Source: Paenibacillus sp. LHD-38 (GTDB taxonomy: Bacteria; Bacillota; Bacilli; Paenibacillales; Paenibacillaceae). Taken from it: a DNA stretch of 64,000 nucleotides. The stretch's first letter is position 1, and each line of letters starts with the position of its first letter. The notes under the pieces are model-generated. The model saw only the letters and a program-made list of their open reading frames with translations, was not told where the DNA came from and ran no database searches. The stretch lies in contig NZ_JAVIFU010000002.1 of assembly GCF_031157315.1 (NCBI RefSeq), positions 62,001 through 126,000 on the forward strand. Direction: 5' to 3'. Shown piece after piece: positions 35,839 to 45,996 of this stretch. The translations under genes and the position numbers were made by a program.

Positions 35839-36384
35839 TTATTCGATTTCTTCAACAATAATATTGTGATTAGTGAATACGCATATTTCCGCAGCAATCT
35901 CGAGTGATGAGCGCGCAATATCGCTAGCTGCCATTTGAGGCGCATGCCTTTGAAGCGCACGTGCGGCAGATAAAGCAAAGCTTCCGCCTGAACCGATGGC
36001 TAATATCCCGTCATCAGGCTCTATGATCTCGCCATTTCCGGAAATAAGCAGCAAGCCCGTTTTATCCATTACAAGCATCATAGCTTCAAGTCTGCGCAGC
36101 ACGCGGTCAGAGCGCCACTCCTTCGCAAGCTCGACGGCAGATCTTTGCAAATTGCCATGATGCTCCTCCAGCTTAGCCTCAAATTTCTCGAACAGTGTAA
36201 TCGCATCTGCAACAGAGCCTGCAAATCCTGCGATAACCTGACCGCGATAAAGTCTTCTTACTTTTTTCGCAGAATTTTTCATGACCATGCTGTTCCCGAA
36301 AGTCACCTGTCCGTCCCCGGCAATAGCGCCCTTACCTTCATGACGAACGGCACAAATCGTTGTAGCGTGAAATTGCATTTCCAT
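35839..36384 (-). CDS. hslV: ATP-dependent protease subunit HslV (ClpQ)
   Basis: 181 aa. Proteolytic chamber of the HslUV protease. The N-terminus reads [17 protein letters not shown], so the nucleophile would be T8 after removal of a 7-residue propeptide; the Ser just after the initiator used by B. subtilis ClpQ is not present. Conserved [28 protein letters not shown] and [14 protein letters not shown] are seen. AGGAGG lies 7 nt before the chosen ATG; a second ATG two codons later is possible. Confidence 0.97.
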   Translation of the reverse strand: MEMQFHATTICAVRHEGKGAIAGDGQVTFGNSMVMKNSAKKVRRLYRGQVIAGFAGSVADAITLFEKFEAKLEEHHGNLQRSAVELAKEWRSDRVLRRLEAMMLVMDKTGLLLISGNGEIIEPDDGILAIGSGGSFALSAARALQRHAPQMAASDIARSSLEIAAEICVFTNHNIIVEEIE

Positions 36385-36444
36385 TGCATTGCCTCCTCAA
36401 GGTTCCATATTGAAAATAGATTGCGATGCCTTCACTACGAAATA

Positions 36445-37764
36445 TTACTGCATATGTTCCTTTTTAAATTGCGCAATGCCTTCAAGCGCACGATTTGCAA
36501 TCATTTCATTTTTCTCTTTTTTGCTCTTCATTCTTTTCTCAAGAGGCGGGAACAGACCGAAATTGGCATTCATAGGCTGGAAATGCTTAAAATCTGCTGT
36601 TGTAATATAATGAGCCATGCTTCCAAGCGTAGTGTGCTCGGGCAGCACAACCGGTTCAAGGCCACGAGCCAATCTTGCTGCATTCATACCCGCGATCAAA
36701 CCCGAAGCAGCAGATTCCACATAACCTTCAACACCAGTCATTTGGCCTGCAAAGAACAACGTTTCGCGATTATTAAGCTGGTAAGTTGGTTTAAGCAGAC
36801 GCGGTGAATTAATAAACGTATTACGGTGCATTACGCCGAACCGAACAAACTCCGCATTTTCCAAACCTGGTATTAAGGAGAATACACGTTTTTGTTCGCC
36901 CCATTTAAGATGCGTTTGGAAACCTACCAAATTATATAACGTACCTGCAGCATTATCTTGGCGCAGCTGAATAACAGCATGAGGAAGCTTGCCCGTATGC
37001 GGGTTGATAAGACCTACTGGCTTCATCGGCCCGAACAATACGGTTTGCTTGCCTCTGCTCGCCATAACCTCGATTGGCATACAGCCTTCAAAGTATACTT
37101 CCTTTTCAAAATCTTTAACTTCAGCTTTCTCGGCTGTCGTAAGCGCTTCATGGAAAATTTCAAACTCTTCTTCCGTCATCGGGCAGTTCAAATACGCCGC
37201 TTCCCCTTTGTCGTACCGAGAAGCTAAATAAACCTTATTCATATCAATTGAATCTTTTTCAACGATAGGCGCTGCTGCATCGTAGAAATAAAAGTATTCC
37301 TCACCGAGCAGCTCTTGAATTTGGGAGGATAAGCCAGGCGCCGTAAGCGGTCCTGTTGCAATAACTACGATCCCATCCGTAGGAATTTCCGTTACTTCCT
37401 CATTGCGCACTTCAACTAACGGATGGTCATGCAGCCTGCGCGTAACTTCACCGGAAAATCCGTCACGGTCGACCGCTAGAGCTCCTCCGGCAGGTACTGC
37501 ATGCTGATCGGCACAGCTTAAAATTAATGAATCCAGCTGACGCATTTCTTCTTTCAAGACGCCAACCGCGTTAGCTAGACCATTAGCACGCAAACTGTTG
37601 CTGCACACTAGCTCCGCAAATTGATTGGTATGATGAGCAGGTGTTTTTGTGACCGGACGCATCTCGTACAATACGACAGGGACTCCTTGAGATGCAATTT
37701 GCCAAGCAGCCTCGCTGCCTGCTAATCCTGCTCCGATGACGGTTACTTTTTGTGGTTGTGACAA
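36445..37764 (-). CDS. trmFO: tRNA (uracil-54-C5) methyltransferase TrmFO, folate/FAD dependent
   Basis: 439 aa. Makes m5U54 in the tRNA T-loop with methylenetetrahydrofolate. FAD-binding start [19 protein letters not shown], then [28 protein letters not shown], and a C-terminal [21 protein letters not shown] prefer the TTG at 37764 ([10 protein letters not shown]) with AAAGGA about 11 nt upstream; an ATG at 37824 would add 20 residues not typical of the family. No xerC/codV gene lies between trmFO and hslV, unlike B. subtilis. Confidence 0.95.
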   Translation of the reverse strand: MSQPQKVTVIGAGLAGSEAAWQIASQGVPVVLYEMRPVTKTPAHHTNQFAELVCSNSLRANGLANAVGVLKEEMRQLDSLILSCADQHAVPAGGALAVDRDGFSGEVTRRLHDHPLVEVRNEEVTEIPTDGIVVIATGPLTAPGLSSQIQELLGEEYFYFYDAAAPIVEKDSIDMNKVYLASRYDKGEAAYLNCPMTEEEFEIFHEALTTAEKAEVKDFEKEVYFEGCMPIEVMASRGKQTVLFGPMKPVGLINPHTGKLPHAVIQLRQDNAAGTLYNLVGFQTHLKWGEQKRVFSLIPGLENAEFVRFGVMHRNTFINSPRLLKPTYQLNNRETLFFAGQMTGVEGYVESAASGLIAGMNAARLARGLEPVVLPEHTTLGSMAHYITTADFKHFQPMNANFGLFPPLEKRMKSKKEKNEMIANRALEGIAQFKKEHMQ

Positions 37765-37830
37765 AATAAGTTCAATCCTTTCAAGATATAATTCACCTAG
37801 TTGGCCCTCGTGGGCTTCTACCATGCCTTC

Positions 37831-37865
37831 AAAGGTTTCAAAACCTTTATTAACCCTTAATTATA
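37831..37865 (-). promoter_or_regulatory. Likely -10 element and leader hairpin of trmFO
   Basis: On the minus strand a perfect -10 hexamer TATAAT (37860-37865) has no clear -35 at normal spacing. About 12 nt after it comes a 7-bp hairpin with 4-nt loop (37831-37848). The leader to the TTG start would be about 90 nt. Confidence 0.4.
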
Positions 37866-37894
37866 TAGTTCTTTAATTCAAAAGCTTCCGAACC

Positions 37895-38370
37895 CACCCA
37901 AACCCTCCCTTCCAAGGGAGGGCCCCAAGGGCGCTGCCCTCTGGACACCCGAATCCGTAACACGTTGAATGTTAAAGAGACGCCGAGATGTTTGGTTGGT
38001 GCTTGGAACGCTTTCGTCCCTCCGGGACACGCTTTACGTTTGAAGCGAATAGATTGTTAATTTGATCATTTCTGATTATTTATAACAATCCAATGCCCGC
38101 AATAGAAAAATGTTCTTTTATCTCACATTCCCAAAATGAGATTAGTCCTTTGCTAAGATATTTATAGCAGATCTTTTCAAGTTTCCATCACAATAGATGA
38201 TATTGAGACTCTACTTATATAACCTATTGTATCAAGCTGCAAGGATAAATCTCAACTTATGCTGTTCTTCAGCGGATTACTTCCTCATTTTAAAAGGATA
38301 CCCGTAAAAATAACTTGCCCGTTTAACAACGGTGTCCTCCCTGGTTAGAGGGAGGACGGGTTAGGCTCGC
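37895..38370. repeat. Hairpin-rich, repeat-like intergenic segment between topA and trmFO
   Basis: This 648-bp gap (37765-38412) has no supportable gene. It contains four compact dyads: 37903-37922 (9-bp stem, 2-nt loop), 37928-37940 (5-bp stem), 38016-38028 (5-bp stem) and 38334-38357 (9-bp stem, 6-nt loop). The two outer hairpins share a TCCCT/AGGGA core, and the flanks read similarly in opposite orientation, so the segment could be a degenerate miniature inverted-repeat element. The inner part is AT-rich. The right-hand hairpin may also terminate topA. No second copy was seen in the window. Confidence 0.45.
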
Positions 38371-38412
38371 TTCATTAGATTGCGGTTTATCTGTGAGTAC
38401 TTAAGCTAATGC

Positions 38413-40521
38413 TTAATCGGTATCCGTACCCTGTTCGTCTTCGTCAAGCACCTCTTCCGAATAGTCGCAGGTTGGACAAAGCAGCTTTACGCCGCTCCGA
38501 TTCCGCTTTTCTACGAGCTTAGATTGCTCGCATTGCGGACATGGTTTGTTTGTTGGTTTGTCCCAAGATACGTAATCACAGCCTGGATATTGGTCGCAGC
38601 CATAGAAAATACGTCCCTTTTTACTGCGCCGCTCAATGATTTTTCCTTCAGCGCATTTCGGGCATGTAACGCCAATATCTTTGACGATTGGTTTGGTATT
38701 GCGGCAATCCGGAAAGCCCGAGCATGCCAAAAATTTACCGAAGCGTCCCATTTTGTATACTAAATGACGTCCGCATTTTTCGCAAATCTCATCTGACACT
38801 TCATCCTGAATCTCGATTTCTTTCATTTCATCCTCGGCCACTTCCAGCCGCTTCTCGAAGGACTCATAAAAATTCGCAAGTACCTTTACCCAGTCTTCCG
38901 TGCCTTCCTCCACATGGTCGAGATTTCCTTCCATGTTTGCTGTAAATTCAGCATCCAGTATTTCCGGAAAAAATTCTTCCATAAGCTGAATAACTAAATC
39001 GCCAAGCTCAGTAGGCATGAATTTTTTCTCTTCCATGGCAATGTATCCGCGCTTTTGAATCGTTTCGAGCGTAGGCGCATACGTACTTGGCCTTCCTATT
39101 CCGAGTTCTTCAAGCGTTTTGACCAATCTAGCTTCCGTAAATCGCGGCGGCGGCTGTGTGAAATGCTGCTTAGGATCAACCGATTCCGAGCTGATTACAT
39201 CACCTGAAGCGAGAGGCGGTAAAAACTTATGCTCTTCTACCGTACCATCATCATTGCCCTCCACATAAACCTTCATAAATCCGGCAAACTTCACTTTAGA
39301 GCCTGTTGCCCTAAACACCGTATCGCCTGCCTCCAAATCAACCGTCATTGTATCGAGCACCGCAGATTGCATCTGGCTGGATACGAAACGTTCCCAAACC
39401 AGCTTATATAAACGGAGTTGATCTCGGCTCAAAAACGGTTTCATCGATTCCGGATCCCTTAGAATGGAGGTCGGCCGGATCGCTTCATGCGCATCCTGTG
39501 CGTTGCTGTTTTTCTTCGTATATACTCTAGGCTGTTCAGGCACATAATTCGCACCGTATTTTTCCGTAATATATTCTTTGGCTTCTTCTTGCGCAATTGG
39601 CGATATGCGAGTGGAGTCAGTCCTCATATAGGTGATCAAACCGACTGTACCTTCTTTGCCAAGCTCAACGCCCTCATACAGCTGCTGCGCGACTGACATT
39701 GTCTTAGAAGCCCGGAAACCCAGTTTCCTTGCCGCTTCCTGCTGTAGGGAGCTTGTAATGAATGGAGGAGCAGGGTTGCGAAGACGTTCCTTCTCCCGCA
39801 CTTCAGAGACGGTAAACTGGCTGCCTTTCATCGCGCTGAGTACTTCCTGTACTTCAGCTTCCTTGCCAAGCTCCCGCTTCTCGCCATTGATCGAATAATA
39901 TTTGGCATCGAAAGGAATGCCTGAATGACTAAGTTTCGCAGTAATCGACCAATATTCCTCAGGCACGAATGCATCGATTTCATTCTCTCGATCAATTATG
40001 AGCTTAACAGCAACCGATTGAACTCGACCGGCAGACAAGCCCTTTTTCACTTTCTTCCACAGCAGCGGACTTATCTTATAACCAACCAATCGATCCAAGA
40101 TCCGTCTCGCCTGCTGCGCGTTAACTAAATCCATATTAATTTTCCGCGGAGTCTTAAATGCGTCCTTTACCGCCTGTTTCGTTATCTCATTAAATACAAC
40201 GCGGCATGTATCTGTCTCATCCAGCTCCAAGTAGTGTGCCAAATGCCAAGCAATCGCTTCTCCTTCGCGATCCGGATCGGCTGCCAGAAAGACATGTTTT
40301 ACTTTTTTGCTGGCATCCTTTAATTCCTTAAGGATACTGCCTTTACCGCGTATCGTTATGTATTTTGGATTAAAATCATTATCAACTTCGACGCCGATCT
40401 GGCTTTTGGGCAAATCGCGAATATGTCCCATTGAAGCTTTAACGATATATTTGCTTCCAAGATATTTCCCTATCGTTTTGGCTTTTGCTGGTGATTCGAC
40501 GATAACTAATGAATCTGCCAT
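38413..40521 (-). CDS. topA: DNA topoisomerase I (type IA)
   Basis: 702 aa from the ATG at 40521 with GGAGG 8 nt upstream; a 22-residue upstream extension is unlikely. Relaxes negative supercoils. Toprim domain (1-115) with [19 protein letters not shown] and the acidic [17 protein letters not shown]; catalytic Tyr298 in [14 protein letters not shown]; and three C-terminal zinc-ribbon domains with Cys4 sets ([28 protein letters not shown]). It follows dprA by 28 nt. Confidence 0.98.
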   Translation of the reverse strand: MADSLVIVESPAKAKTIGKYLGSKYIVKASMGHIRDLPKSQIGVEVDNDFNPKYITIRGKGSILKELKDASKKVKHVFLAADPDREGEAIAWHLAHYLELDETDTCRVVFNEITKQAVKDAFKTPRKINMDLVNAQQARRILDRLVGYKISPLLWKKVKKGLSAGRVQSVAVKLIIDRENEIDAFVPEEYWSITAKLSHSGIPFDAKYYSINGEKRELGKEAEVQEVLSAMKGSQFTVSEVREKERLRNPAPPFITSSLQQEAARKLGFRASKTMSVAQQLYEGVELGKEGTVGLITYMRTDSTRISPIAQEEAKEYITEKYGANYVPEQPRVYTKKNSNAQDAHEAIRPTSILRDPESMKPFLSRDQLRLYKLVWERFVSSQMQSAVLDTMTVDLEAGDTVFRATGSKVKFAGFMKVYVEGNDDGTVEEHKFLPPLASGDVISSESVDPKQHFTQPPPRFTEARLVKTLEELGIGRPSTYAPTLETIQKRGYIAMEEKKFMPTELGDLVIQLMEEFFPEILDAEFTANMEGNLDHVEEGTEDWVKVLANFYESFEKRLEVAEDEMKEIEIQDEVSDEICEKCGRHLVYKMGRFGKFLACSGFPDCRNTKPIVKDIGVTCPKCAEGKIIERRSKKGRIFYGCDQYPGCDYVSWDKPTNKPCPQCEQSKLVEKRNRSGVKLLCPTCDYSEEVLDEDEQGTDTD

Positions 40522-40549
40522 GTAAGGCGCCTCCTCTCTCCATTGCAAG

Positions 40550-41683
40550 CTATAAAGCAATATATATTGATCCGGGCTGCAATTCAATTTTTCGTTTTAT
40601 ACATAAATTTAGCAGAAGTGCGTTCAAATGTCCAAACGGAATGGCCGAGAGCTCATGCAGCTCATTGATTGACAATGGTTGATCTCTCAAATAAGCGATC
40701 AATTTACTTTCCTCTGCCGATACCGGAGATCCGCTATCTACTGGTTTGGATAGGTTCGTTTTTTCTGCTGTTTTGAAGGCACTTATCGCGGCTGGCAGCC
40801 AATCCAGCTCATCAATAATGTCGCCTAAGCCCGTTATCAGCTTCGCTTCGCCACGCTTGATGAGTTCATTCGGTCCTTCACTCTTAGGCGATGAGATCGG
40901 ACCGGGTATCGCAAACAATTCACGAGACATATCTGAAGCATGCTGTGCCGTGATAAGCGATCCGCTTCTAGTCGCTCCTTCCACCACAACCGTTCCTACT
41001 GTTAATGCCGCAATAATGCGATTACGCTGAGGAAACTGACCTGGGTGCAGCGGCGTCCCGATCGGGGTTTCTGAGACGAGCAACCCTTGTTCTGCAATTT
41101 TATGAAATAATGATAGATTCTCAGGCGGATAACATTTATCGATCGGAGTCGGCAGAACGGCAATCGTCCCGCCCGGACCGTTCAGCGCGGCTTCATGAGC
41201 CTTGCTGTCCACCCCTCTCGCTAGACCGCTCACGACCGTCAAACCCGCATGGGAAAGCTCTTTTGCCAATGTCGTCGCAGATTGCCTTCCATACGCCGTT
41301 GGCACCCTTGTTCCAACAATCGCGATAGCAGGTCTTTGCAGCAGTTCCAATCTTCCTCTAGCATACAAAACCCAGGGCGGCTGCGCTATTTCTCTTAATA
41401 TTTTTGGATAGGCGACATCGTATGGCGTCAAAGCAACCGCATTCGCTTTGGCGACCGCTTCGGATGGATCCTCTGTTAAGATCCAAGGCCGCTCGGCATA
41501 CCGCTCCGCTGCAGCTTTCGCTTGGCCGCGATGCAAGCCTATTGCTAGTAAATCTTCTATGCTCCATGATCGTTTATTCCAAAACTGATGCTGAACGGCC
41601 TTCTGAATCGCATGCCATCCAATACCAGGAATTTCGTGAAAAGCAATGACCATTTGTCTACGAATATCTTGAATTTGAACCAT
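40550..41683 (-). CDS. dprA: DNA-processing protein DprA (Smf)
   Basis: 377 aa from the ATG at 41683 with AAGGGG 8 nt upstream; a 7-residue GTG extension is less likely. Loads RecA on incoming single-stranded DNA in transformation. An N-terminal helical domain (1-90), a Rossmann fold with [38 protein letters not shown] and [20 protein letters not shown], and a C-terminal winged-helix domain (about 310-377). It is followed by topA, as in B. subtilis. A poor TTGACT-based promoter may lie at about 41750-41780. Confidence 0.96.
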   Translation of the reverse strand: MVQIQDIRRQMVIAFHEIPGIGWHAIQKAVQHQFWNKRSWSIEDLLAIGLHRGQAKAAAERYAERPWILTEDPSEAVAKANAVALTPYDVAYPKILREIAQPPWVLYARGRLELLQRPAIAIVGTRVPTAYGRQSATTLAKELSHAGLTVVSGLARGVDSKAHEAALNGPGGTIAVLPTPIDKCYPPENLSLFHKIAEQGLLVSETPIGTPLHPGQFPQRNRIIAALTVGTVVVEGATRSGSLITAQHASDMSRELFAIPGPISSPKSEGPNELIKRGEAKLITGLGDIIDELDWLPAAISAFKTAEKTNLSKPVDSGSPVSAEESKLIAYLRDQPLSINELHELSAIPFGHLNALLLNLCIKRKIELQPGSIYIAL

Positions 41684-41789
41684 TTGATCCAACCCCTTCT
41701 TCACTCGGGCTGGCCTGCATTCTTATCTATTGTGCGTTACGCGGCATAAGATTGCAAGTCAACCGCTAAAATAATGACAGCGGATAAAT

Positions 41790-41839
41790 AAAAAAGCAAC
41801 CTTCCAACTCCCGTTTTCGGGTGGTTGAAAGGTTGCTTA
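41790..41839 (-). terminator. Intrinsic terminator of sucCD
   Basis: A long stem of about 19 bp with few mismatches (41794-41813 with 41818-41839) and a short loop, followed on the minus strand by TTTTTTATTT (41786-41795). It lies just past the sucD stop. Confidence 0.9.
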
Positions 41840-41859
41840 CCTTACATCATTCGATTTAA

Positions 41860-42792
41860 TTATTTACGCGTAATACATTTTTCAAGCAAACCTTGCTCTT
41901 CAAGAACACTCACAAGCGTAGATCCCATCTCAGATGGTGTCGGAGCTACTTTAATGCCGCACGCTTCAAGCGTTGCGATTTTTTCAGCAGCAGTTCCTTT
42001 ACCGCCTGAAATGATTGCGCCTGCATGTCCCATCCGTTTGCCTGGAGGCGCTGTTGCGCCGCCGATGAAGCCGACAACCGGTTTTTTCATGTTCGCTTTA
42101 ATCCACTCAGCTGCTTCTTCTTCCGCAGTTCCGCCGATTTCGCCGATCATGATTACCGCATAGGTATCTGGATCTTCGTTGAAAAGATTCAAGATATCAA
42201 TGAACTCGGAACCTTTAACCGGGTCGCCGCCGATCCCTACTGCAGAAGATTGACCAATGCCGCGAGTCGTCAACTGATGAACCGCTTCATAAGTCAAAGT
42301 TCCTGAGCGAGAAATAACGCCTACGTGACCAGCTGTATGAATGTAACCCGGCATGATGCCGATTTTGCACTCATCCGGCGTAATAACGCCTGGGCAGTTT
42401 GGTCCGATAAGAACGGTTTTGCTGCCGTCCATGTAACGTTTTACTTTAACCATATCAAGCACCGGGATGCCTTCAGTAATACAAATGACAAGATCAAGCT
42501 CAGCATCTACAGCTTCCATGATCGCATCAGCAGCAAATGCTGGCGGAACATAGATAACTGAAGCGTTAGCGCCTGTAGCGGCTTTCGCTTGAGCGACTGT
42601 ATTAAATACAGGCAATGATACGAGCGTGCCGTTATCAAGTGTAATGTCAACGTTCGTGCCACCCTTGCCAGGTGTTACGCCGCCTACCATTTGCGTACCG
42701 TATTCCAGTCCGCCTTTTGTATGGAACAAGCCAGTAGCGCCTGTAATCCCTTGGGTAATGACTTTTGTATCTTTATTGACCAAAATGCTCAC
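41860..42792 (-). CDS. sucD: Succinate-CoA ligase subunit alpha
   Basis: 310 aa from the GTG at 42792, matching the family start ([17 protein letters not shown]); a longer frame would overrun the 59-nt gap after sucC. TCA-cycle enzyme that makes ATP or GTP from succinyl-CoA. Rossmann CoA-binding domain (1-125) with [20 protein letters not shown], and the ligase domain with [15 protein letters not shown] and the phospho-histidine in [14 protein letters not shown]. It follows sucC and ends at a strong terminator. Confidence 0.96.
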   Translation of the reverse strand: MSILVNKDTKVITQGITGATGLFHTKGGLEYGTQMVGGVTPGKGGTNVDITLDNGTLVSLPVFNTVAQAKAATGANASVIYVPPAFAADAIMEAVDAELDLVICITEGIPVLDMVKVKRYMDGSKTVLIGPNCPGVITPDECKIGIMPGYIHTAGHVGVISRSGTLTYEAVHQLTTRGIGQSSAVGIGGDPVKGSEFIDILNLFNEDPDTYAVIMIGEIGGTAEEEAAEWIKANMKKPVVGFIGGATAPPGKRMGHAGAIISGGKGTAAEKIATLEACGIKVAPTPSEMGSTLVSVLEEQGLLEKCITRK

Positions 42793-42851
42793 TCTTAACT
42801 CACATCCCCTGAATGAATTCGTATGCGGCATTAGCCACACAGCAAGTTATC

Positions 42852-44012
42852 TTATTTCACGAGAGCGACAATCTTCTGCGCGCCGTCCGCCATGGAATCC
42901 GCAGCCACGATGTTCAATCCCGATTCTTTCAAAATGTTTTTGCCGAGGTCTACGTTCGTACCTTCAAGACGTACAACGAGCGGACGGTCAAGACCGACTT
43001 GCTTCGCTGCTTCGACAACTCCATTAGCAATAACGTCACAACGCATGATGCCGCCGAAAATGTTAACGAAAATACCTTTAACCTTTTCATCCGACAAAAT
43101 GATTTTGAACGCTTCCGTTACCTTCTCAGCAGTCGCACCGCCCCCTACGTCTAGGAAATTGGCAGGGTCGCCGCCGTAATATTTGATAATATCCATTGTC
43201 GCCATAGCTAGGCCTGCACCGTTAACCAAGCAACCGATGTTGCCGTCAAGCGCGATGTAGCTAAGGTCGTATTTGGATGCTTCGATCTCTTTAGCATCTT
43301 CTTCTTCCAAATCGCGCAGCTCAACGATATCCTTGTGGCGGTATAGCGCATTGGAATCGAAATTAAGTTTCGCGTCAAGCGCAATAACTTGTCCGTCGCC
43401 AGTTACGACAAGCGGATTGATTTCTGCGATAGAAGCGTCTTTCTCTACGAAAGCCGTGTAGAGTGAAAGCATAAACTTAACCGTTTTGTTGACAAGCTCA
43501 TTAGGGATGTTGATTGCGTATGCCAATTTGCGAGCTTGGAAAGCTTGCAGGCCAACAGCAGGATCAACGATCTCTTTGAAAATTTTCTCCGGGGAGTGTT
43601 CAGCCACTTCTTCAATTTCAGTGCCGCCCTCTTCCGAAGCCATCATAACGACACGACCCGTACCGCGGTCCAAAACTACGCCGATATAATATTCTTTTTT
43701 GATGTCGCAGCCTTGCTCGATCAGAAGACGTTTAACTTCTTTGCCTTCCGGACCTGTTTGATGGGTAACGAGCACTTTGCCTAAAATTTCGCTGGCGTAT
43801 GCGCGCACCTCGTCGATGCTTTTTGCTACTTTAACTCCGCCCGCTTTACCACGGCCACCTGCGTGAATTTGCGCTTTCACGACAACTACCGGTGTTCCGA
43901 GCGCTTTAGCCGCTTCAACAGCTTCGTCTACGGAGAAGGCTACTTTACCTTCTGGTACGACGACACCATACTGTTTCAGGACCGCTTTCCCTTGATACTC
44001 ATGGATATTCAT
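42852..44012 (-). CDS. sucC: Succinate-CoA ligase subunit beta
   Basis: 386 aa from the ATG at 44012 with GGAGG 9 nt upstream. ATP-grasp domain (1-240) from [17 protein letters not shown] through [20 protein letters not shown] and [20 protein letters not shown]; the ligase domain has [18 protein letters not shown] and [15 protein letters not shown]. Forms a heterodimer with SucD. It diverges from comM. Confidence 0.98.
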   Translation of the reverse strand: MNIHEYQGKAVLKQYGVVVPEGKVAFSVDEAVEAAKALGTPVVVVKAQIHAGGRGKAGGVKVAKSIDEVRAYASEILGKVLVTHQTGPEGKEVKRLLIEQGCDIKKEYYIGVVLDRGTGRVVMMASEEGGTEIEEVAEHSPEKIFKEIVDPAVGLQAFQARKLAYAINIPNELVNKTVKFMLSLYTAFVEKDASIAEINPLVVTGDGQVIALDAKLNFDSNALYRHKDIVELRDLEEEDAKEIEASKYDLSYIALDGNIGCLVNGAGLAMATMDIIKYYGGDPANFLDVGGGATAEKVTEAFKIILSDEKVKGIFVNIFGGIMRCDVIANGVVEAAKQVGLDRPLVVRLEGTNVDLGKNILKESGLNIVAADSMADGAQKIVALVK

Positions 44013-44069
44013 TGTTGAAATCCTCCATTTCACAGACTGAAATCAGTCATATGTACACAAACCTCTATT

Positions 44070-44078
44070 ATTGTAGCA
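44070..44078 (-). promoter_or_regulatory. Extended -10 promoter of sucCD
   Basis: On the minus strand TGCTACAAT (44070-44078) is an extended -10 element (TG, one base, TACAAT). No clear -35 hexamer is found at the usual spacing. The leader to the sucC start would be about 50 nt. Confidence 0.5.
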
Positions 44079-44256
44079 CCTTTCCCCATCCGTTACCTTA
44101 TTTTCATACATAATAAATACGGCTTTTTTGATATGGGTTTCATCTCAAATTGAGATTAAATAAATAAAACCTGCTGGATACGGGCATTTAAGAGTCTGGT
44201 AACCACGCCATCTAGTATGACCCAATCGCTGTTATCATACGCGAATTTTTTAAACA

Positions 44257-44286
44257 TTGACAATTTGTTGAGAACTAATCTATGAT
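44257..44286 (+). promoter_or_regulatory. Sigma-A promoter of comM
   Basis: Perfect -35 TTGACA (44257-44262), 18-nt spacer, -10 TATGAT (44281-44286). Predicted start of transcription is near 44293, giving a leader of about 70 nt to the comM start at 44362. Confidence 0.75.
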
Positions 44287-44323
44287 ATTGGCAAATTCAT
44301 AAATACGGACCAGAATCGTAAGG

Positions 44324-44359
44324 AAGCACCTTCATTCTCATACATGGGGGTGCTTTTTG
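44324..44359 (+). promoter_or_regulatory. Leader hairpin over the comM ribosome site
   Basis: AAGCACC (44324-44330) can pair with GGTGCTT (44348-44354), a 7-bp stem followed by TTTGTT. The right arm overlaps GGGGGTG, the ribosome site of the comM ATG at 44362. The structure could act as a translational switch or a weak transcription attenuator. Confidence 0.45.
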
Positions 44360-44361
44360 TT

Positions 44362-45930
44362 ATGTTCAATATCATTCAAAGTGCAAGTGTATATGGGGTA
44401 GATGGCAAAAGCATATCGGTTGAGGTTGATATTTCAAGCGGTTTGCCGCAAATTAACATCGTCGGGCTCCCCGATCCCGCGGTTCGCGAATCGGTCGAGC
44501 GCGTGAGGGCAGCGCTGAAGAACAGTGGCTTTACTTTCCCCATGGACAGAATAACGGTTAACCTAGCTCCAGCCGACTTGCGCAAAGAAGGCACATCGTT
44601 TGATTTGGCCATTGCAGCCGGTATCCTGACCGCAAGCGGACAAATAAGCGCAGCTCCCTTCGAAGGCACACTCCTTATAGGAGAGCTTTCGCTAAATGGC
44701 AGTGTCCGGCCGGTTGCAGGTGTATTAGCCATGATCGAACAAGCGAAACGACTTGGCTTTAAGCGTGTTTTATTGCCTAGCGGCAACGTGAATGAAGCCG
44801 TTTGGATATCGGATATGGAGCTTTATGCGCTCAATCATTTGAATGAGCTGGATTTACTCAAGAAGAAACAAGCGGACTGGGATCACATACGTGTTGTTCA
44901 AGGAAGTGATTCTGCATTTGATTGTATGCAGAGTAAAGATATTTTAAATAAACAGGATGAAATCGGCGATTACGGCGATGTTATTGGTCAGCATCAAGCC
45001 AAACGCGCTATGCTCATTGCAGCATCCGGCAAACATAATATTTTGCTAAGCGGACCACCCGGCACGGGCAAAACGATGATGATACGGCGTTTACCCGGTA
45101 TTTTACCGCTGCTGAACGAGCAGGAAGCGCTGGAGGTTACCAAAATCTACAGTGTCGCAGGTAAGCTCCATGAAAGCTCTCATGGCCTGATTACGCAAGT
45201 TCCCTTCCGCGCTCCGCATCATACAATCTCTTCGGGCGGCTTAATCGGAGGCGGCTCCATCCCCAAACCAGGCGAAGTAACCCTGGCACATCGCGGCATT
45301 CTCTTCCTTGATGAATTGCCTGAGTTTCCAAGGCAGGTGCTTGAGGTTATGCGGCAGCCGCTTGAGGATAAAATCGTGACCATTTCCCGTTCGAAGGCTG
45401 TGTTTCAATTTCCGGCAAATATTATGCTGGCCGCCTCTCTCAATCCTTGCCCCTGCGGTTATTTTGGCCATGAGTATGGCGACAAGCGCTGCACCTGCAG
45501 CTCAACTCTAATTAGTCGTTACCGGTCAAAAATTTCGGGTCCGCTGCTAGACCGGATCGATTTGCAGCTTGAAGTACCCCGTCCGATTTCATTAGATCAG
45601 CACTTATCCGGTCCATCTCTTAATACGGCTCAGATGAAGAGCATGGTATTGCAAGCAAGAGCCTTCCAGCATGCACGTTCATCTGAATCTAACATCAAAA
45701 CCGCAGGCGAACTTACGGGCGCAGCTTTGCGTAAGGCCATACTCATTAAGCCTGAAGCGGTAAGCCTGCTGGAAAATGCTTTTGAAGCACTCGGCATCAG
45801 CATGCGTGCTTATGACCGAATGCTGAAGCTGGCACGAACGATTGCCGACTTAGAAGCAAGCGATTACGTTGAAGCAGCGCATATTGCCGAGGCTATTCAA
45901 TTTCGCGGACTTGACAAGCCAGTACCCTAA
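44362..45930 (+). CDS. comM: ComM/YifB family Mg-chelatase-like AAA+ ATPase
   Basis: 522 aa from the ATG at 44362 (GGGGGTG about 9 nt upstream); an in-frame ATG at 44344 lacks a ribosome site. ComM is a hexameric branch-migration helicase that helps integrate transforming DNA. An N-terminal Lon-protease-like domain (1-165, SVEVDISSGLPQINIVGLPD and LAPADLRKEGTSFDLAIAAG), an AAA+ core with Walker A LSGPPGTGKTMMIRRLPGIL and Walker B GILFLDELPEF, and a C-terminal helical domain (MRAYDRMLKLARTIADLEAS). One of two plus-strand genes. Linked closely to dprA, another transformation gene. Confidence 0.95.
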   Translation: MFNIIQSASVYGVDGKSISVEVDISSGLPQINIVGLPDPAVRESVERVRAALKNSGFTFPMDRITVNLAPADLRKEGTSFDLAIAAGILTASGQISAAPFEGTLLIGELSLNGSVRPVAGVLAMIEQAKRLGFKRVLLPSGNVNEAVWISDMELYALNHLNELDLLKKKQADWDHIRVVQGSDSAFDCMQSKDILNKQDEIGDYGDVIGQHQAKRAMLIAASGKHNILLSGPPGTGKTMMIRRLPGILPLLNEQEALEVTKIYSVAGKLHESSHGLITQVPFRAPHHTISSGGLIGGGSIPKPGEVTLAHRGILFLDELPEFPRQVLEVMRQPLEDKIVTISRSKAVFQFPANIMLAASLNPCPCGYFGHEYGDKRCTCSSTLISRYRSKISGPLLDRIDLQLEVPRPISLDQHLSGPSLNTAQMKSMVLQARAFQHARSSESNIKTAGELTGAALRKAILIKPEAVSLLENAFEALGISMRAYDRMLKLARTIADLEASDYVEAAHIAEAIQFRGLDKPVP

Positions 45931-45938
45931 GGACGAAG

Positions 45939-45984
45939 AGAAGGACTCTCACGGCGTGTTGATAACTCCAGTGAAAGTCCTTCT
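45939..45984. terminator. Stem-loop between convergent comM and yraN
   Basis: A 14-bp stem with one mismatch (45939-45952 with 45971-45984) and an 18-nt loop lies between the two convergent genes. U tracts are modest on both sides, so it may serve as a bidirectional, partly Rho-independent terminator. Confidence 0.6.
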
Positions 45985-45996
45985 TAAGTTGTCCCG

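Larger units (their letters stand above)
44013..44361. other. Divergent control region between sucC and comM
   Basis: This 349-bp gap contains a promoter for each side, described separately, and a hairpin at the comM start. The middle (44100-44240) is AT-rich with a short dyad TCTCAAATTGAGA near 44142-44154 that could bind a regulator. No gene is supportable. Confidence 0.6.

Noticed and set aside
36145..36807. 220-aa plus-strand open frame spanning hslV and trmFO
   Set aside because: Crosses two well-supported minus-strand genes and their gap; composition is not protein-like.
37880..38400. Small coding gene in the topA-trmFO gap
   Set aside because: No frame of useful length with a ribosome site; the content is better explained by hairpins and AT-rich spacer.
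41684..41785. Promoter TTGACT...TAACGC upstream of dprA
   Set aside because: The -35 is reasonable at 17-nt spacing but the -10 matches only two of six positions; noted in the dprA entry but not listed as a feature.
42813..43179. Overlapping plus-strand frames opposite sucC
   Set aside because: Antisense shadows of a conserved enzyme gene with no independent support.
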